A stretch of DNA of 64,000 nucleotides from contig NC_052477.1 in assembly GCF_009730915.1 (NCBI RefSeq), positions 1,505,699 to 1,569,698 on the forward strand. Reading direction: 5' to 3'. Shown piece by piece: positions 23,945-37,200 of the stretch; the first letter of the stretch is position 1, and each line of letters begins with the position of its first letter. Under the pieces are notes generated by a model. The model was not told where the DNA came from, did not search any database, and worked only from the letters and a program-made list of their open reading frames with translations. The position numbers and the translations under genes are program-made. This DNA is from Dioscorea cayenensis subsp. rotundata (lineage: Eukaryota; Streptophyta; Magnoliopsida; Dioscoreales; Dioscoreaceae).

Positions 23945-26489
23945 ATGGCACAAGCTCTCTCAACTACTGCTCTGCTTCTCAATGTGTCTCTCTTGTTAGT
24001 AATGTTGTTGTTTTTCTCCAACAATGTGCTTGGAATGAAGCAACACCATAACAAGAAACAAGCGACACAAAACTACAGAGATGCACTCTCAAAGTCCATA
24101 CTGTTCTTTGAAGGGCAGAGGTCAGGGAAACTTCCTGCAAACCAGAGGATGAAGTGGAGAAGAGACTCTGGACTCTCAGATGGCTCTGCAATGCATGCAA
24201 GTGTTTCTTTTAATTACTTCTCATTATTATAATGTTTACAATGTTGCATGATTTGATTTTGAGAGAATGGAATGGAATGGAATGAAATGCAGGTGGACTT
24301 GGTTGGAGGGTACTATGATGCAGGGGATAATGTGAAGTTTGGATTTCCAATGGCATTTACAACAACAATGCTTTCATGGAGTGTGATTGAGTTTGGTGGT
24401 ATGATGAAGGGTGAGCTTCAGCATGCTAAGGATGCTATTCGTTGGGCCACTGATTATCTTCTCAAAGCCACTGCTCATCCCAACACCATCTATGTTCAGG
24501 TCTCCCTCTTTCTCTGTTTCTCTCTGTTTCTTGTTTTTTTTTTATGTAAATGTTGTGAAAGTATAGAATTAATGAGAAGATGAATGTGAAAATGAAGGTG
24601 GGAGATGCAAACAGTGACCATGCATGTTGGGAAAGGCCAGAAGACATGGACACACCAAGAACAGTACTAAAAATAGACCCACAAAACCCAGGTTCAGACG
24701 TTGCAGCTGAGACTGCTGCTGCACTCGCCGCTGCTTCCATTGTCTTCCGCCGTTCAGACCCTTCCTACTCTAAACTCCTCCTCAAAACCTCCATCAAAGT
24801 ATACTCCCTTTCTTCCCTCCATTCCCTTCCCATCCTTTCTCATTTAACACTCCTTTGGTTTTTTTTTTTTTCTTTTGTATTTCCAGGTCTTTGATTTTGC
24901 AGACAAGTTCAGAGGCCCTTACAGCAACTCACTCAAATCCTTTGTCTGTCCATTCTACTGCTCTTACTCTGGTTACCAGGTTTAAACATTTTTCCTTACT
25001 TATTCTTAATATTTTTTTTCATCATCTATAACTATAACTATAACTATAACTTAAACTAACCATCAACTGTAAAGGATGAGTTGCTATGGGGAGCAGCATG
25101 GTTACACAGAGCAACAAAGAACCCAAAATACTTATACTACATCAAACTCAACGGTCAAACACTCGGTGCTGATGAATCTGACAACACATTTGGTTGGGAT
25201 AACAAGCATGTTGGTGCTAGAATCCTCCTCTCCAAGGTATATATTCTTAATTAATTAATTAATCTTCTTCTCTGTTTCTTTTGCTTTGATATTCGTGCTC
25301 CACAAACAGACTTCATTAACTCTTGCTTTTCTTAATCTCTTTCTGTTTAGGCTTATTTGGTGCAGAATGTGAAGGAGTTGCATGACTACAAAGGTCATGC
25401 AGATAACTTCATTTGTTCTATAATCCCTGGAGCTTCCTTCTCTTCAACTCAGTACACAAGAGGGGGTTTGTTGTTCAAGATGGGAGACAGTAACATGCAG
25501 TATGTGACGTCTACATCCTTCTTGTTGGTCACCTACGCCAAATATCTCACTTTCTCTTCTCAAACTGTGTCTTGTGCTGGCACTGTTGTCACTGCCAAGA
25601 AACTCCGCTCCATTGCCAAGCGCCAGGTCTCCTATTCATCTCTTTTATCTTATCTTTTCTTTTTATAGTTGGGAAACGTCTACTTTGGATGGGAAACGGA
25701 ATGCTCTACGTGGGAATCGATAGTTTTGGTATCATATGTTGGAATTATTTATGGTTTTTTTAAATATAATAACTCGTTTCCCAAATTTTGGACGGGAATT
25801 TCTGAATATGTTTCGAAGAAAAAAAAATATAACAAACACGTTTCCCCATTTCCTCAGTGGAAACGGTGCTAAATTTTTGCATTTTTTTTTTGAAAAATCA
25901 CTGAAAAATGAAGAGTTGTGAAAATTACCAAAAAAATAATTTGTATACGAGTCTCGATAAGCCGTTTCCCATTTCCAATTTTTCCCTGGGAAACGGAATT
26001 TTTTAGAGGTTTTTTTGAAAGATCACTGAAATGGAAACTTGTGTGAAAACATATTCTTATTATTCTTCAATATTTATGGTTTTATTTATTTTTTGGAAAA
26101 TTATAAAAAAAAATGTGTATATGGGGAAACGTGGTATGACGTTTCCCGTTTCACAGGTGGATTACCTACTGGGTGAGAACCCAATGCGGATGTCATACAT
26201 GGTGGGTTACGGATCCAAATACCCTAAACGGATCCACCACCGAGGCTCATCTCTGCCGTCCATCTCGTCCCACCCTGCTCGGATCGCATGCCATGCAGGC
26301 TTCTCCGTTCTCGGCTCAATGGCACCGAACCCTAATCTCCTCGTCGGAGCCGTCGTCGGTGGCCCTGACGCCCAAGACCGCTTCCCGGATCTTAGATCCG
26401 ATTACGAACAATCCGAACCCGCTACGTATATCAATGCTCCTCTCGTTGGCGCTCTGGCTTATCTCGCCCACTCATCCGGCCAGATCTGA
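23945..26489 (+). CDS. Endo-beta-1,4-glucanase, glycosyl hydrolase family 9 (class B)
   Basis: Seven exons (23945-24196, 24293-24499, 24598-24798, 24887-24979, 25075-25236, 25351-25626, 26157-26489), all in phase 0, give 507 residues. The enzyme cleaves internal beta-1,4-glucan bonds in the cell wall. A signal peptide covers residues 1-30. The catalytic domain fills the rest: D93 and D96 in [11 protein letters not shown], the histidine motif RIHHRG (422-427), and D479/E484 in [16 protein letters not shown], with E484 the expected proton donor. No membrane anchor and no C-terminal cellulose-binding domain, so it is class B. Intron 1 starts with GCAAGT, a GC-AG intron. The last intron is 530 bp and carries a repeat-rich insertion. 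Convergent with the IBR3-like gene. Confidence 0.95.
25671..26147. mobile_element. Probable small DNA transposon in GH9 intron 6
   Basis: The stretch starts GGGAAACGT and ends ACGTTTCCC, and contains the 8-mer GGGAAACG or its complement eight times: direct at 25671, 25691, 25988 and 26124, complementary at 25774, 25839, 25963 and 26140. Such clustered terminal and subterminal motifs are typical of transposon ends. I found no clear target duplication, so the family is unknown. The right end is only nine bases before the exon, so part of the 3' splice region comes from it. Confidence 0.6.
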
Positions 26490-27788
26490 TCCCGAGGCAC
26501 TCAAGACGTTAATTACGTTTTTAGTTAATTAATTAGTGTTTAATGAAGTTTAATTAAGAAGTGGGACCCCGGTGTCATCTGAAGAGAGGGCATAGGTGGG
26601 TTTTATTATTAATATTATTAATATTATTATTATATTGTTTTTAGGCTTTTGAAGTGAGTGATTAAAGGGTTAATTAAGGTTAAAGAGTGTTTTAGTGTTT
26701 TTAAGTAGGGTTTGACTAGTCAACCTTGCTTTTGTGTTGGTGTTTGTGCGAGTTGTAACTTTGTCTTGTTTCAATGAATTAATATTATAATATATATATA
26801 TTAGTTTGTTATTGTTTGGAGCATTGTGCATGGAATTTCTTATGTTTGTTTATTTAGAATGTTTTAATGTATTTTATTAAGTTTGTTAAGTTTAATTATA
26901 AAAATGTTGTTGCTTAATAATATTAATATTTTTTATGTAAAAAAATAATATATTTGAAAAACAGGCAGTAATATTTCTAATTTATCTTCTTTTCTCTAAT
27001 TTATAACCATGACAGATTAGAAACTCTAATTCTTTTTATCAGAAAATTAACTCAACTTAAAATTTTTAAAGTGGGCTAATATGCAAATAAGTATAATTTT
27101 AATGATAAAATCATGGGATTTAAAACTAAATATAAATGTAATATATAAATTTAAATAAGATTTAAACAATTAGCATTTGAATCTAATTAATTCCATGTCA
27201 CTTAAATTGATGGGTCTTCAATTATAGTCTCCCAACTCGTAATGTGTCAAGATCAAGTATTTATTTATTTATTTTTTTTCAATAAATCTATAAGCCACAG
27301 TAATTAATATATTTTTGTATCTGCATGCCTTTTAACTAACAACCTTGTCACTTTTGTTAACAAAAATAAAATAAAATCTTCCAAAACCACTTTCTCAAGG
27401 CTCATGTTTTATTTATTTATGTAAATACTTGAAAGATGCATATTTTTAGGATTTTAAACTAGCGTGTCTGAGGAATTTCTTTATATACTTTTGTAAAAAT
27501 GATATTTATCCATATAATCTAATTATTTATTTTATTTTTATATATTATGCAAACTAAAATATAAATTAAAAGAACTTTTATTAAAAAATAAATAAATCAT
27601 GATCTCCCTTCTTTGATTCATTGTGAAAAATAAAAAAATTTATTAGATTTTTTCGGAACAAAGTAGACATGCATGCTTAGTCAAAGAGTTAATATGTACC
27701 TTAATTTATCTGTGTTCTCATCCTATTGAGCTAAAATTTGAAAAAAATATTTTCTTTAACAAACACATAAATATTCTCTTTAGAGGAC

Positions 27789-28147
27789 TTAGGTGTTGTT
27801 TGGATCAGCTTATTGTTGATCCAAAAGCACTTATTTTATAAAGCTAAGTGCTTTATGAGCGTTTGTATATTATGCTCGATGAGATTTTTTCAATAGTTCT
27901 GATCGAAAATAGTTTCCCAAAATATAACTTATTTTATAAAGTTCACTAAAAGACTAGCCTTTATGGAAATAAAGTTTATTTTGATAAGTTATTTGGTTTA
28001 GTGCATTTACTAAACTGCCCTCAATCAATCTAATAAAAAGGCATTTTCGTAATTTGTTGCTGTAAAAGTACTTTTCAACTAAACATCCAAACATTTTCAC
28101 AACTACAAAGATGCTTCTGAAACTAATACATCCAAACAAAAACGCTA
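27789..28147. mobile_element. Candidate MITE with GTTTGGAT termini
   Basis: The left end TAGGTGTTGTTTGGATCAG and the complement of the right end, TAGCGTTTTTGTTTGGATG, are alike but imperfect. No target duplication is clear. A further similar but weaker end occurs near 28240. Family unknown. Confidence 0.35.
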
Positions 28148-29811
28148 GATAACCACTTAACTTTATTCTAAAAGATTTTTTCCCAAAAGTCTGTTTTACA
28201 AAAATTAAAAAACATTTTCAGAAAGTCCCAATACAAACAACCCTCTAGTCATTACTCAGATCAAACAATCATTTGTTATTTATTTAGTACTTCCTCTCTT
28301 TCATCTTAATTGTCACATAAACTTTGACAAATATTAAAATTATCAAAATAGCTCCTAAAATTTAAAATATATTTTATGAGTCCTTATTAGAGTTATTTAT
28401 TTATATTAATGAACATATTTTTTTAAAATTAGGAGAAAAATAAAATTTTAAAAAAATAATTAATGTTTATAGAATTTTTAAAAGTAACAAGCAATCTGAT
28501 TTTTTCCCCCAAAATGTGATAGTTAATAAAAATTGGAAAAGAAGAAGAATTTTTATGAAGATGGTATATTAAAGCAGTTTGCTATTATTCATTGACCAAT
28601 AGGAAAATACAGTGTTGGGCCAACATGAAATATATTATATATATATATATATATAAATATAATAATTTATTATTTATTTATTTAAATGCACAAAAAACGA
28701 GAAACAAGAAAAACACTGCACTGCCCCAGAACCAAAGTCATAGAATACCGAGCAGCATTCTCATTGGCCATTTGGTTTGACAAAAGATTTGTTTCAGGGA
28801 CCTTTTCACTTTTCTTTTCTTTTTGACGTTTATACCCCTATCTAATTCCTTTTTTTTTTATTATTATTATTAAGTTATTTTTGCATTTAAGATTCAAAAT
28901 TGTTGTCTTTTGGATGTAATAAATAAATAATTAAATAAAATAAAAGGAAAATTTCAAGATGGTACTAAAACATATATTTGGAGTAGATCTTGCTGTTTAA
29001 CAAAAAAAATTATTTTTATTAATCAAGTGGTGGGGTAAATTTAATTTTTAAATTCTAAATTCAAAATAAATCTATGACAGAATGGTGACCATGTGTAGAT
29101 GATTTTTTTAAACAGTTAATTTTCTAAAAAGTCAATTATGTTTTCTCAACTCTTGTATCATTGTATGATCACTAAACTATCATTGAAGGTTCTACATTAT
29201 CTCAACTCTAATGTACTGTATTTTGTATTTATCCATATTCTCTAACTTCTGTATATACACTTGTATAATTTATTTTTTCTTTTTTTAATATATCTTCAGT
29301 GGTTTATCTATTTTTTAAAAACAAAATTAAAAAAAAATCTATTATGAGAGCCTTATCTTATCCTAAGGGAAGTATGGATGAAATTCCATGGCAGCATGTG
29401 TAAAGGGACAAGGTTTTGTTGGACTATATGCCATTGAAAATAAATTGAGGATGAGATGTAGAAATCATTGAAAGACAAAAAAAAAAGGTGGCAATTAATG
29501 AATAAATGAGGGAAGAAGAAGAGGAAGAAGAAAGATGGAAAAGCATGTGATGTGTGGCATAATGAGCAGTGTTTGCATGTGTTGTCATGCACATGCAGCC
29601 TTCTTCTTAACACAATAATAGTAATAACATGCATGGAGAAGAGGAAGAAAAATAAAAATAAAAATAAAAATAAAGGACACACAACATAACAATAACATGG
29701 CATACTACAATACAAAGATAAAGTTGGAGATAACAAACAAACTCTGCTATGTTTTTATGCCAAACACCATCATCAAACATTCCATCCTTTGTTGTTTTAT
29801 TTTAAAAAAGT

Positions 29812-30215
29812 TTAATTCAAATATATATTAATGTGTCTATGTGTTTCAAGTTCCAACAATGTGGGTGGGCAGGGTTTTTCATTGGTTGACATATATATAT
29901 ATATATATATACTATTTTTTGTAGTGAAATTGCATAAATAGCTTAAAAATGATGATGTTACTGTGCTAATATAATAATAATATAAAATACTTTTTTCTAG
30001 TTCAAAATTTAATTAAAATATATTGATGTGTGAATGTACTATGTATTCCAACAATGTGGGTGGGGTAGGGTTTTTTATTAGTTGATAACTTAATATTTAT
30101 ATATGTGTAATGTAAGGTGACACATTTGATGTAATTTATTGAAGGAACATGATATAAATAGCTTTAAATAAGATGATGTTATTGTGGTAATAAGATTGTA
30201 ATAGTAATAATTATT
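29812..30215. repeat. Old tandem duplication, unit about 190-210 bp
   Basis: Two stretches (about 29812-29998 and 30000-30215) share TTCCAACAATGTGGGTGGG, then GGGTTTTT.ATT.GTTGA, then CATAAATAGCTT-like and GATGATGTTA.TGTG.TAAT. The first copy has an extra (TA)n tract. Confidence 0.75.
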
Positions 30216-30497
30216 ATATAAAATATGAGAATTTTATTGTTAAAAATAAAGAAAGGAGCAGCAACTTTTGATTTAGTCAAGATTGCTTTGGAGAGTAAAA
30301 CATGGAAATCTAATGAAGAGTGCATGGCAGGGAAAAGAAATAAAGCCTTGAAATCATGAGAATATTCTGCCTTTGATTGAGGAACAGAGAACCCCTTTGG
30401 TGAAGATGGATGAGAACAGGGGATCCAAAGCTCAAGAAATCAGAAATGTTCTTTTTTACTGGTTAAAAAGGTTAAGAAGAAAGAATCCAAGGAATTG

Positions 30498-30498
<1 letters not shown>

Positions 30499-30532
<34 letters not shown>
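30499..30532. repeat. (CA)n microsatellite
   Basis: About 17 CA units followed by a short TA run. Likely length-variable. Confidence 0.9.
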
Positions 30533-30540
<8 letters not shown>

Positions 30541-31218
30541 AGTTCAAATTTTGTGCTTGTAATCAGTTATCTGTTTTAATTTAAGTTGTATTTGTTTTGG
30601 ACGAGAATGTTACATTTATGAAGTATGATTTAGAAAAGACACTGTAATTTTAATATTTTAAAATTTGATATAGGAAAAAATTATTATCTTTTTAATGTGA
30701 AGATATTTTATTTCTTGTTGCAGACGATATTTCAATTAATTATAAAATAGAGGTGGAGTGTTAAATTAAGGGATTGTGTACATTTTTCTCAAAAAAAAAA
30801 TAAATAAATAAATACAAAATTTAACTTTGAATCATGAACTTGTGTCAATTTATTAGAAAAGGGAAACTTTCAATAAACATTATAAAAATCAATTAAAACA
30901 CAATTGGTTTAACAAACAATGCAATTCATCACTAAATTAAACCAAAACAAAATATAAACATTGAAACAGTAATAGTATTTAACAATTAACACAAGTAAAG
31001 AAACCATAAATTGTATCCTTTATCTTAATACAATGTTTAAGAGGGACCAACTAATTCCGGATAAATTCCCAATACACCTGTACAGATAATTTATTCTGTA
31101 CTCATTCTGTGTGTATTCCTAAACTTTATTGTCAATCTCTGTTATTTTCTCTTCTGTTGTTTACAATGAAGACGAAGGCCTTCGATAAATTAAGTAGCCG
31201 ATTTCAGCCAAATGTCGT

Positions 31219-34200
31219 TCATAGTCTTGCCCTTCGAAGTTCAAGCTTCGCAATGGTACCTAAATGTACTTCATCGGGACCGTCTGCGATCCTTAATGTT
31301 CTTGCAGCTGCCCACAGGTGAGATAAAACAATGTCTGATGAAAGACCGGCAGCGCCGTGAACTTGCATTGCCATGTCAAGCACTGCCAGTGCCATGTTTG
31401 GCGCCGCGACCTGCCGTGAAGTAGTTAACATGTTAATTCTGATTATCGATGAAGTATTCAATCTGATCGCAAGAAAGAGAGGTTTCTTTGAACATAAATC
31501 TCTGTACATTACCTTGGCCATGGCAATGGTTCCGCGAGCTCTCTTGTTTCCAAGCCTATCAAGCTGATCGGCCGCCTCAAGAACTAAAAGCCTTGTTTTC
31601 TCCAGTTCTACTCGGCACTGCAGAATTGATGGTTTTGTTATCGAAGATTAACACGATATAAAAGTCTGACAACATAGAAGGTTAGTCTAAAAGTAGTACT
31701 GACTGAGTAGTAATAACAATAATATATAAAACGAAAGAAGGTATACAATGATCCAGCTAAAACAAATGTTTGAATAGTTGATATCAAAGATCATTGTGGT
31801 CTGCTTCACAGATTGCTGAGTATGGTTATGCAATCGTCTATAAATAATAGGTTAATCTGTAAGAAACTTGAGAAAATGTTCATAATCATGCATATAAATT
31901 TGACAGAATCCTTTCTATTCCTAGATTTTAACCGTTGACTGCTCATAAACATAAAAGTCATCTTTTGTATCAACAGCAGCAAATAAAGAACCACATTAAA
32001 CATACCTTAGCAAGGTCAGACAGAAATGAGCCTTGTTCAGCAATGAATTTCCCAAAAACTTTCCTCTTAAGAGCCCTCTGTACCATCATATGCATACCAC
32101 GTTCCGCTGCACCAATCAGTCTCATGCAATGATGTAATCTCCCAGGCCCAAGCCTACCCTGCAGGATAGTGGAGAAGAAAGGTTCAGTTATCAAAGGAAT
32201 GAAGTGTAGCCGTAATCTGTAAGTCCATAAAATAACTTCGAAGAAATTACCTGAGCTATTTCAAATCCCCGGCCTTCTCCAAGAAGGATATTGTCTATTG
32301 GTACCTTGACGTTTTCAAAGCATACTTCTGCATGTCCATGAGGAGCATCATCAAAACCAAATACTTGCAATGGTCTGATTATCTGCACCCCAGGAGTATT
32401 GATGTCCACCAAGACCATAGACTGTTGTTTATGAGTGGATGCAGTAAAATCTGTTTTCCCCTGCATATGATTGCAGTAATAAAAATCAGTTTTCATAAAA
32501 GATAAGTAAACCACATATTGCAAATTTGGAATAGTTGGTAACTCACCATCACAATAAGAATTTTGCATCGAGGATCCATTGCACCACTTGTCCACCACTT
32601 CCGGCCATTTATGACATAAGAATCTCCCACCCTGATTTACATCATATAAGCAACAAATTAAGGCAATTATTCTGAAACGGAAACATCTTTACTATAATCC
32701 TGGTAAGAGAAAAAAAAGGACAACTAAAGAAACACAGAAAATTCATGAGAATAACTACTAGTGTAGACAAGATCAGAATCAAGAAAAACTGAATAGGACA
32801 CCAGTTAACAGAAGAGACGTATATCTGCATTACATCAATATGAAAGTTCCCTGGCAAGTGGCACTATCTGTATCTTTTTCTTTTCTTTTTTAAAAGCATT
32901 CTGAGTCGTTATCAGGTGAAGGATAAAAAAAAACAAGCAATGAAACTATGTGAATCATTTTTTGGCTAAAGATTTGGCAGCTAGAGAGACGGTGGAACGG
33001 TTACAGGTGATTCAGATTTTTACTGAGTCATTCAGAAAGCATAGGATCGAGGGATGCCACAAGTCCTATTAAGTATTTAGATGAACTTTTTTACCACTTC
33101 CAAGGAATAATATTGGCAGAAAGGATTCTAATAACTCCAATTATAAAGGAATAACGGTCTAACATTCTCCATCCATTGACCCCTCATATATTAATGATAC
33201 TATAAAAGCAATTTCACATATAAGAGGAATTCATCATCACAACAAGAATAAAAGTTCCAAACATTCTCATTGCGAGGGTGAGTAGGCAGCATCTTCCTTG
33301 TTGGTTCCCATGCCATCTCCTGCTCAAGGGGGAATAGTGGCAATACTAGGGATGCAAGGTTTGAACAGGCGAGCTAGAAATGGCTTATCCTTAGCTACAA
33401 ATGCACAAACTCTACCCATATTGTCCAACGAGTTGGGAGGCTTTCCCAATGGGTATAAAAATGGAAAGATCGGAACATGGTAATAGATCTTGTACTAACT
33501 AAGGAGTGAAGGTGTAGAAGCTTCAGATATAGAGCTCACGACGACTTTGACCAACCTCCACGAGTGTGGCCTAAAAGACTACAAAGAACCTTTGACTTGT
33601 AAGCGCCTGCATTCAATAAATCGCAATTCCTTGGTTTGTGTGTGTCAGGCAGCGCGCATTAAGGTTGCGCAAGAATGGAACTGATCTCAAGTGCAGCATG
33701 TCTTTGAAGTACCACTAACCGGATTAACAATCAAGACTATCTTACTTACCAAAGCAGAGAGACTGGCTTACCGACTTGCTTGACTACACTAGCGAGTAGA
33801 CAGACTAGACTACCTAACCAAAGGAAGAGACTACCAAAACTGTAAGATAAGTTAACATATATAAGAAAAACTGAAAACTCGATAGCACAAACTACTTAGT
33901 CACTCAGCTTGTATCACAAAGCCCAAGTAAATAGGAGATTTTGGATAAGAAACATATGCTTAACAATACGTGGAACCCTTCTTCATATTCCCCCTTCCCA
34001 CAGCCAAACCTCTTGAAGGAAAGACTATGATAGGGAGTCTAACAATCCATCTTAGAGTTCATTTAACAATAAAGTAAAACCTTAGTGTTATCAGATTTAA
34101 AAAATATATACAAAGTCTGATTGCCCTTACGCCACATAACGGAACAATATGAAGACCCACGTTCTCGTTGCGTTACTATTCTGATAACAAAAATAAAACA

Positions 34201-37200
34201 ATAGAAATTCCTTGCAATGAAACCTATACTAAAACAAGCAAAGAAATTTAAATACTGCCACTCTTGAATATGAATCATATATATTTTTGAAAGAAATTAC
34301 CTTGAAATTGCACATTCGATGTTGGTTGCATCAGATGATGCAACCTTGGGCTCAGTCATTGCAAAACCAGACCTTATTTTTCCTTCTAATAAAGGAACAA
34401 GCCATTCTTTCATTTGTTCCTTAGTTCCATACCTCAATAGAACCTACCACAAGAATCATTGCATACAAATTCAGTAACTATTTACTACCATCGCACTACT
34501 TTAAAAAAAGGATCAATCAAATAATTTTTAAAAAATACAAAAAAAAAAATGATAGAAATAATATATATTCAACAATAGTCATCCACCATGCATTATTCAA
34601 TATATCTATATATCTCTCTATATATATATATGAAAAACTGAGGCTCAAGCAACAAAGTTACCATGTACATGCATCATGGATTATACAATAAATTATATAA
34701 AACCTGAGATGCCCTTAGATGCTCTTAAGATGTCTTCCGTCTCACTTGTTTAGGTAATAAATAAGATTGGGACATTTTTCATTCCCATAAATCATGGATA
34801 CAAACTAAATGAAACTCCAACAAAGAGGAATTTTCATGCTCATGATCTGCACATGCGACATCAGACTTAAGAAAGAAAGCATTCTTACAGAAAGTTATTA
34901 TATGCATTAATGACACTTACTGAACAAAGGACAGGAAATATATCTAGAACTGTAAAGCAGAATACTAATAGTAAAAATGTTTGAAAATGGGCTCGGCTCA
35001 CAAATAAACTAGATACAAGACTGAAGGTTCACTAAACTATGTGATATTACATTTTACCTCCATATTGCCAGTGTCTGGTGCACCACAATTGAAAATTTGA
35101 GGTGCCCAAACTGACCTCCCCATGATCTCACACAAATATCCATATTCAAGGTTTGATAGGCCAGCACCCAGTAGGTTATTGCTCCAATTTTCTTGATTTA
35201 GATAACTGTTCCCATCAAAAAGAAGCTTTCTTGCTCTAGCAGCACTATCTAGCTGCAAAATACCAGGAGTATAAAGGTTAGATCCAGATGTTATGCACAC
35301 ACAGAGGATATACTCAGTAGTATCGATAAAGAAAAGAATTTATTCAAAAAGATACAACAATTGCTAACAAACAAGGATTCTCAATCAACACATGTTCCCT
35401 CTCTTAATATCAATCACTCAAACTAATGCCAACTTAAAACTTCATCAGAAAATGGACTATGAGAAAAGGAACAAAAGATGCTTACAGGAATCCACAAGTT
35501 CCAAAGGCCTTCTTGCTTAGCTAATTCTTTCAGTCTCTCTTCTTCTGGATGGATAGTCCAACGAGCACTTGATTGTGCAAGTTTATAAAATTCATTCTCC
35601 AATGGGTATATATGATCTTCCATGAATTTCAATAATTTATTTTTCAATATCAAAACCTTTTCATTAGGAACAAATCTTCCCTGTTCTTTTGTGGAGTATA
35701 TATTTTCCAACCCATTAGGATATTGCATCTCAGAAGATTTTGTAGTTACGGGACCTGAAAATCAAAGGTGACAAGGTCAACCCATCTTCAAAACATAAAC
35801 AAGAAATGCAGAGGCAAGTTATCAAGGTTTAAAACTAAAGAATCCAGAATACCATGCAGATAAATCCCTGCAAATGTAGCAATGGACACATGTTTGACTC
35901 AACTTGCAAGACTTCAGAATTAAAATTAAAAATACTTTGTGGGAGATCATATAATCATTATTGAATGTTTGGGAAGAAAAACAAAATTATCTAAAAAATA
36001 GCAGAAATAGAAACTATATCCAAGAATATCAATTGTGACTTGGAGAAAATCTAGCATTACTATTTGATATTATAATAACTATTATTCCCACATTAGTTAA
36101 TTTGGTAAATATAAATCAGAATATATAAGTCCGAGTCTCTCATCCTATCAACTTAAGCTTTTTAGGTTGAATCGAATCCAAATAGTATGTCTGGTTTGCA
36201 TCTAACATAGTATAATAACAACATTTGTTTAATTTATTTGCTACATGACTAGTTAAAATAGACTAGCACAAATCAAGGGATGTATTAGAGTAACTAACAG
36301 TCCCATATCAGTTAATTTGGAAAAATATGGATCTGAATGTATAAGCCCGGGTCTTTCATCCTACCAACTCAAGCTTTTTGATTGAATTAAGTCCGGATAA
36401 TATGTTTGGTTTGTATATGACATTTAGTATCACATATTAGACATCTTGTTCTTCTAACTTGTGGGTGGTAGCAATTACATCCATGAATGTTGACTATAGC
36501 AATAAGGATTGCAATCAATTTTGGATTCATAGCAAGGCTTTACAAATTGGGAAAAAACATCAGAAGGCAACTCACGAAGAGGAGGTTGATTAGGAAGCAC
36601 AAACTTCCGGTTGATATAATCCCAGGCAGAATCAATCAAAACATGAGTTAGTTTTCCAGCAGATTGTGCACGCTGTCCGCCAGAAGCATTGCCCTAAAAT
36701 TTGAATGATTCATTGATATTTAGTTATAACTAACTAATCCCACAATACTTAAATGAACCACAAACAACATACCATAGCCCATCTGTGATAGACTCCTGCA
36801 TAGATAGATGCAGCACGGAACAGTGAAAAGGCTACATAGAACTTCCAGTCTGCAGCTGGCCAAGGCTTTTGCTGATGTCCACACAGAAGAAAGTTAACAT
36901 ACAGTGAACAGCTCTCAAGGAACAGACCAAAATAGTAACTGCGCCGGTAACTTCACATGAAACATAACAATAAAGTTATACTTACAGCTGCAGAGCAGTA
37001 GTCGGCCAGATATTCTGCTACTGAAGGAATGCCTTCTATCATCATTGTTTCTAGTCCTCCCCGTGACTCAGAGGTGGCCAGCATATAATCGACAAAGAAG
37101 TGCTGCAAAAGAAGATGACTTAATATTTCAACATCAAACGAATGCATCATTTGAAACCTGAACAGAATTGGACAAGGCTGACCCAACATATAACATTAAA

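Larger units (their letters stand above)
26490..31218. other. Spacer between the convergent GH9 and IBR3-like genes
   Basis: The first 300 bases are the likely GH9 3' UTR. The rest is AT-rich with simple repeats: (TA)n at about 28633-28655 and 29888-29911, (AAAT)n near 29650-29675, and (CA)n at 30499-30532. A candidate MITE (27789-28147) and an old tandem duplication (29812-30215) are listed apart. No gene was recognised. Confidence 0.55.

Noticed and set aside
24201..24206. GT donor just after the GC donor of GH9 intron 1
   Set aside because: It would add four bases and shift the frame out of the conserved VDLVGG.
25671..26147. CRISPR-like array
   Set aside because: Repeats are 8 bases, in both orientations, with irregular spacing, and this is a plant intron.
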